Positions 5,891 to 8,454 of a stretch of 8,454 bases of DNA are shown here, in pieces. The notes under the pieces were generated by a model, which saw nothing but the letters and a program-made list of their open reading frames with translations, was not told the origin of the DNA and made no database searches. The stretch is taken from NCBI GenBank assembly GCA_031281815.1, contig JAITEY010000077.1:1-8454 (forward strand). Reading direction: 5' to 3'. Position 1 is the first letter of the stretch; each line of letters begins with the position of its first letter. A program made the position numbers and the translations under genes. The stretch is from Desulfovibrio sp. GTDB lineage: Bacteria > Desulfobacterota > Desulfovibrionia > Desulfovibrionales > Desulfovibrionaceae.

Positions 5891-5932
5891 GCAGTACGCG
5901 GCGTCCGCGCGGGTACGGACGCCGCGTACTGC
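5891..5932 (+). repeat. Perfect 17-base inverted repeat (hairpin) between tsaB and the TAXI gene
   Basis: The arm at 5891-5907 is the exact reverse complement of 5916-5932, with an eight-base loop, CGCGGGTA. The stem is mostly G/C. It lies 58 bases after the tsaB stop. No T-run follows (GAGATTCATT), so if it ends transcription it would not be by the classical intrinsic route. It may instead protect the 3' end of the rseP-tsaB mRNA or be a palindromic dispersed element. Confidence 0.85.
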
Positions 5933-5987
5933 GAGATTCATTCGGCCTTGGGTCAACTGCGTTGTCCGCGCGGGTATGGACGTTGCG
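5898..5987 (+). repeat. 61-base-period repeat of the hairpin core
   Basis: The hairpin centre (5898-5926) recurs at 5959-5987 with 24 of 29 bases identical, including the shared core TCCGCGCGGGTA. Four of the five changes lie in the stems. The second copy pairs poorly, essentially GTCC/GGAC plus wobbles, so the first copy has kept a perfect palindrome and the second has not. The rest of the 204-base spacer between tsaB and the TAXI gene shows no gene and no convincing promoter. Confidence 0.7.
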
Positions 5988-6037
5988 CGCAATTATTGTT
6001 ATGGAGCGTGAAATCACCCTACAAGGAGAAAGAGCTC

Positions 6038-7027
6038 ATGAAAACATTGCGCCTCCTGTGCCTCGCGGCCGCGCTCCTGTGCCTCGCCGCAGGCACCCCG
6101 GCAGACGCGGCACGGCCCGCGATAAAGCGCGGAGATTATTTCATCACCGTACTCACCGGCCCGACCAGCGGCATATACTTCCCCATAGGCGGGGCTTTTT
6201 CCACCTTTCTGGGCAGCATAGGCTACCGGACGTCCGCGACGGCCACAGGCGCGACGGCGGAAAACATCAACGCCCTGCTGACGGGCCAAGGCGAAATGGC
6301 CGTAGCCATGGCCGACTCGGTCATCCAGGCGGTCGAATCCTTCGGCGCTTACGCGGGTAAAGAGCCCGCCGTCAAATTGCGCGCCATGATGGGACTTTGG
6401 CCCAACTTCTGTCAAATCGTGACCACCGCTGATTCAGGCATCAAGACCTTTGCCGACCTCAAAGGCAAACGGGTCGGGGTGGGCGCGCCGAACTCGGGCG
6501 TGGAACTCAACGCCCGCATGATGTTTGAGGCCCACGGCATGAGCTACAAAGACTGCCGTGTGGACTACCTCAGCTACGGCGAAGCCATAGACCAGATGAA
6601 AAACGGCCTCTGCGACGCCGCCTTCGTTACCTCCGGCCTCGGCAACGCCACCATCCGCGAACTGGGCACGACAAAAAAAATCGCCTTCGTGCCCGTGGAA
6701 GGCGAGGCATTGGACAAACTCATCGCCAAGTATCCCTTCTACATCAAGGCCACCATACCGGCCGACATCTACGGAGCCGAAAAGGATACCTCCACGGCCG
6801 CCGTCATGAACATCATGCTCGTGGACATCAAGCTGCCCGACGACGTGGTCTACGACCTGCTGGACAATATTTATTCCCCCAAGGGCCTGGATGCGATCCA
6901 TGCCGCGCATTCCACGGCAAGGGCCAACATCAAGCCGGAAACGGCCCTGCGCGGCATAATCGGAACCTCCGTTCCCCTGCACGGCGGCGCGGTGAAGTAT
7001 TATACCGACAAAGGGCTGCTCAAGTAA
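6038..7027 (+). CDS. TRAP transporter solute-binding protein, TAXI family
   Basis: The product is 329 residues. A clear signal peptide (KTLRLLCLAAALLCLAAG) ends near ADA at 22-24, so the mature protein is periplasmic. Family features include LTGPTSGIYFPIGGAFS at 39-55, ATGATAENINALLTGQGEMA just after, FADLKGKRVGVGAPNSG in the middle, and a C-terminal PLHGGAVKYYTDKGLLK. TAXI proteins capture small organic anions (glutamate and dicarboxylates are known examples) and deliver them to a fused TRAP permease, which lies two genes downstream. The substrate is not predictable here. I chose ATG 6038 because AAGGAG sits nine bases upstream and the signal peptide begins there; the open frame extends back to 5855 without a comparable start. 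An intrinsic terminator follows the stop, which would favour more binding protein than permease. Confidence 0.93.
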   Translation: MKTLRLLCLAAALLCLAAGTPADAARPAIKRGDYFITVLTGPTSGIYFPIGGAFSTFLGSIGYRTSATATGATAENINALLTGQGEMAVAMADSVIQAVESFGAYAGKEPAVKLRAMMGLWPNFCQIVTTADSGIKTFADLKGKRVGVGAPNSGVELNARMMFEAHGMSYKDCRVDYLSYGEAIDQMKNGLCDAAFVTSGLGNATIRELGTTKKIAFVPVEGEALDKLIAKYPFYIKATIPADIYGAEKDTSTAAVMNIMLVDIKLPDDVVYDLLDNIYSPKGLDAIHAAHSTARANIKPETALRGIIGTSVPLHGGAVKYYTDKGLLK

Positions 7028-7041
7028 GCGATGCCTGCGGC

Positions 7042-7062
7042 AAAAGGCCGCACGGCCTTTTT
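7042..7062 (+). terminator. Intrinsic terminator after the TAXI gene
   Basis: AAAAGGCC (7042-7049) pairs with GGCCTTTT (7054-7061) around the loop GCAC and ends in five T's (7058-7062). It begins 14 bases after the TAXI stop. The stem is half A/U, so read-through into the DUF1850 and permease genes is likely; a partial terminator of this kind sets the ratio of binding protein to membrane components. It also argues against ATG 7031 as the start of the next gene. Confidence 0.7.
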
Positions 7063-7098
7063 CGAAAAGGCGGGCCGACTCCGGACGGCGCTCCTAAT

Positions 7099-7232
7099 CC
7101 GCCTTGCGTCGCTCCCGGCCGCCTGCGTCGCGCTCCTGCCTGCGGCCGGCCGTGCGCCGCGCCGAAGCGTTCGGCCCGCGCCCCCGGTCATGTTCCGTCT
7201 TGCGTTGCTCCGGGTCGTTCGGTCCGCGCTCC
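7099..7232 (+). repeat. 96-base-period imperfect repeat at the start of the DUF1850 gene
   Basis: Bases 7099-7136 and 7195-7232 match at 28 of 38 positions, in blocks: CTTGCGT, GCTCC and CGCGCTCC are shared, with a weak centre. The period is 32 codons. Both copies encode a Leu/Ala/Arg-rich stretch if read in the DUF1850 frame, so a duplicated signal-peptide region is possible. GC- and Leu-rich composition could also produce some of this match. Confidence 0.45.
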
Positions 7233-7735
7233 CGGCGGCGCTTTCTCTTGCGTTCGTTCTGCCGGGACCGTGCGCGGCAGGCGGGTTCATGCTGCGCATC
7301 TACGAACGGCAAAGCGGCAAACTGTACGCCGAGGCCCCGGCCGAGGTGAACAGCCGTCTTTTTTTCGGCTGGATGCATTCTCAGGAACAGATTCCCTGGA
7401 ACGAATATTACCATGTGGACGAGCAGGGCCGCCTTGTGCTTGACGCCGTCACCTTCCCCGCCTTCGGGGCGGGTATTCCCGAGAACGCCGGACGCGTCTG
7501 CTACGTGCGGGACGGTCTGATTCATATGGAGGAAATCGACAGGCCCTTTGAGGAACTGGACTGGCTCAATTCGCACACGGCAACGCGCGATATACGGATT
7601 GACGACAGACTTGTCGCCCGCGGCGCGGACCTGCCCGGGCACGCCCGAATGCGTCTGGTGATGGAGAAAGCGAAGACAAGCTCATTGTCACCCATACGGA
7701 CGGCCCCGGCACATCCGGATGCGCCCGGTGATTGA
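7190..7735 (+). CDS. DUF1850 protein associated with TAXI-TRAP transporters
   Basis: The product is about 181 residues. The N-terminus (FRLALLRVVRSALPAALSLAFVLPG) is a signal peptide or membrane anchor, so the protein probably faces the periplasm. The DUF1850 core is visible: FFGWMHSQEQIPWNEYYHV at 58-76 with the HSxE motif, then LVLDAVTFPAFGAGIPEN at 82-99 and a C-terminal half with repeated short strands. DUF1850 genes are repeatedly found between TAXI binding proteins and fused TRAP permeases; their exact role is not established. I chose ATG 7190 although its ribosome site is poor. The frame is open from ATG 7031, but that start would place an intrinsic terminator inside the gene and add a second hydrophobic stretch. 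The last 20 or so residues (AKTSSLSPIRTAPAHPDAPGD) run through a 70-base duplication in a shifted frame and probably replace an older C-terminus. Confidence 0.75.
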   Translation: MFRLALLRVVRSALPAALSLAFVLPGPCAAGGFMLRIYERQSGKLYAEAPAEVNSRLFFGWMHSQEQIPWNEYYHVDEQGRLVLDAVTFPAFGAGIPENAGRVCYVRDGLIHMEEIDRPFEELDWLNSHTATRDIRIDDRLVARGADLPGHARMRLVMEKAKTSSLSPIRTAPAHPDAPGD

Positions 7736-7740
7736 GAAAG
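7633..7740 (+). repeat. 70-base-period imperfect repeat at the DUF1850/permease junction
   Basis: Bases 7633-7670 and 7703-7740 match at 31 of 38 positions without gaps. Copy 1, in the DUF1850 frame, reads PGHARMRLVMEKAKT. Copy 2, read in its own equivalent phase, gives PRHIRMRPVIEKGED followed by a TGA that overlaps the permease ATG (TGATG at 7749-7753). Because 70 is not a multiple of three, the present DUF1850 frame passes through copy 2 out of phase and stops earlier, at 7733-7735. Confidence 0.8.
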
Positions 7741-7750
7741 GAGAAGATTG

Positions 7751-8454
7751 ATGGAGAATGTCGGGAAAAACGGCCCCGACCCGTCGCAGGATATTGCCGG
7801 GGAGGAAGTGTTCGATGCAACTATTGAAAGCGCAATGCACGGACAACTCAGCGAAAAGCAACAACATCTCCTAGAAGAACTGGACCGGGAAGCGCACGTC
7901 CGCAAGCCGAAACATCCCCTGTTCGCCCGACTCTTTACCTTCCTCTGCATCGCGGTAAGCCTGTATCATTTCATCACCGCCTTCCTCGGCACCCCTGTGA
8001 TTCTGGAACACCGCTCCCTGCATGTCGCCATGATGCTGATTCTCGGCTTTCTCATGTATCCGTTCAGCAGCAGGAGCGACTATACAAAGCCCTCACTGTT
8101 CGACTGGGTGCTGGTCGCCGCCTCGGCGGTCGTGCCGCTCTATATCGGCATGGACTACCTCGGCGTGGTGGAGCGCGCGGGCAACCCCAACGTGTCCGAC
8201 CTGATCGTCGCCACGCTGCTGGTGCTGCTGGTGCTTGAAGCCACGCGGCGTTCGGCCGGCATCGCTCTGCCCGTTCTCAGCCTGATTTTTATCGCTTACG
8301 GACTTTTCGGACGCGACCTGCCCGGCCTTTTCGGACACCGCGGCTACACCTGGATGCAGCTTTCCAACCATTTTTTCGCCAATACCGAAGGCATTTACGG
8401 CACCTCCGTCAGCGTGGCCGCGAGCTACATTTTTCTGTTCATCCTGTTCGGCGC
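7751..8454 (+). CDS. TRAP transporter permease, fused TAXI type (N-terminal part)
   Basis: The frame is open to the window edge; 234 residues are visible of a protein expected to exceed 600. The start has AAGGAG seven bases upstream. Residues 1-57 are a hydrophilic, acidic-then-basic cytoplasmic tail. Hydrophobic segments follow at about 58-80, 90-105, 117-135, 148-163, 168-186 and from about 219. The pattern VLEATRRSAGIALPVLSLIF at 161-180, NTEGIYGTSVSVAASYIFLF at 211-230 and the following FGA-type sequence are typical of the small-subunit region and the beginning of the large subunit in fused 4TM/12TM TAXI permeases. It would import the ligand delivered by the TAXI protein, using a sodium or proton gradient across the inner membrane. 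Fusion to the large subunit is expected but lies outside the window. Confidence 0.9.
   Translation, partial: MENVGKNGPDPSQDIAGEEVFDATIESAMHGQLSEKQQHLLEELDREAHVRKPKHPLFARLFTFLCIAVSLYHFITAFLGTPVILEHRSLHVAMMLILGFLMYPFSSRSDYTKPSLFDWVLVAASAVVPLYIGMDYLGVVERAGNPNVSDLIVATLLVLLVLEATRRSAGIALPVLSLIFIAYGLFGRDLPGLFGHRGYTWMQLSNHFFANTEGIYGTSVSVAASYIFLFILFG

Noticed and set aside
5976..6001. Possible sigma-54 or sigma-70 promoter before the TAXI gene
   Set aside because: The GG and GC elements are misplaced by one base for sigma-54. The AT-rich stretch AATTATTGTTAT lacks a matching -35 box at a proper distance.
5855..6037. Extended TAXI start at ATG 5855
   Set aside because: It would place the hairpin inside the gene and bury the signal peptide at residue 62. 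ATG 6038 has a strong Shine-Dalgarno sequence.

Overview
The window is GC-rich and densely coded. It looks like chromosomal DNA of a Gram-negative anaerobe of the Desulfovibrio type (Desulfovibrionaceae). This rests on inference: the HesB/IscA-like protein with a cysteine-rich tail, the prmA/endonuclease III-like/envC neighbourhood, rseP next to tsaB, and a TAXI-type TRAP transporter with a DUF1850 protein all fit that group. No rRNA or other taxonomic marker is present.

There are two divergent blocks either side of a roughly 240-base promoter region (3432-3670). The leftward block on the minus strand reads: HesB/IscA-like protein (3117-3431), a PrmA methyltransferase fused in frame to a helix-hairpin-helix DNA glycosylase (1313-3040), an EnvC-like murein hydrolase activator with a non-catalytic LytM domain (54-1256), and the first codons of another gene (1-22). 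The rightward block begins with rseP (site-2 protease) and tsaB (tRNA t6A synthesis). After an intergenic spacer with a strong hairpin comes a TRAP-TAXI uptake system: periplasmic binding protein (6038-7027), an intrinsic terminator, a DUF1850 protein (7190-7735) and the fused membrane permease (7751 to the window edge). The transporter genes should act together: the binding protein captures an organic anion in the periplasm and the permease imports it with a cation gradient. The substrate cannot be read from sequence.

The individual genes are mostly known families. The unusual thing is the DNA between them. Most gene junctions carry a short imperfect direct duplication with a period of about 50-100 bases: nth-like/envC (70 bases), rseP/tsaB (67 bases, 35 of 35 identical), DUF1850/permease (70 bases), probably the DUF1850 start (96 bases), the tsaB/TAXI spacer (61 bases), and the linker of the PrmA-glycosylase fusion (51 bases). 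At two junctions the duplication creates tiny ORFs that keep an unbroken chain of overlapping or nearly abutting stop and start codons. tsaB also carries an in-frame 24-base minisatellite of five units. This clustering of duplications at gene boundaries is the observation most worth following up.
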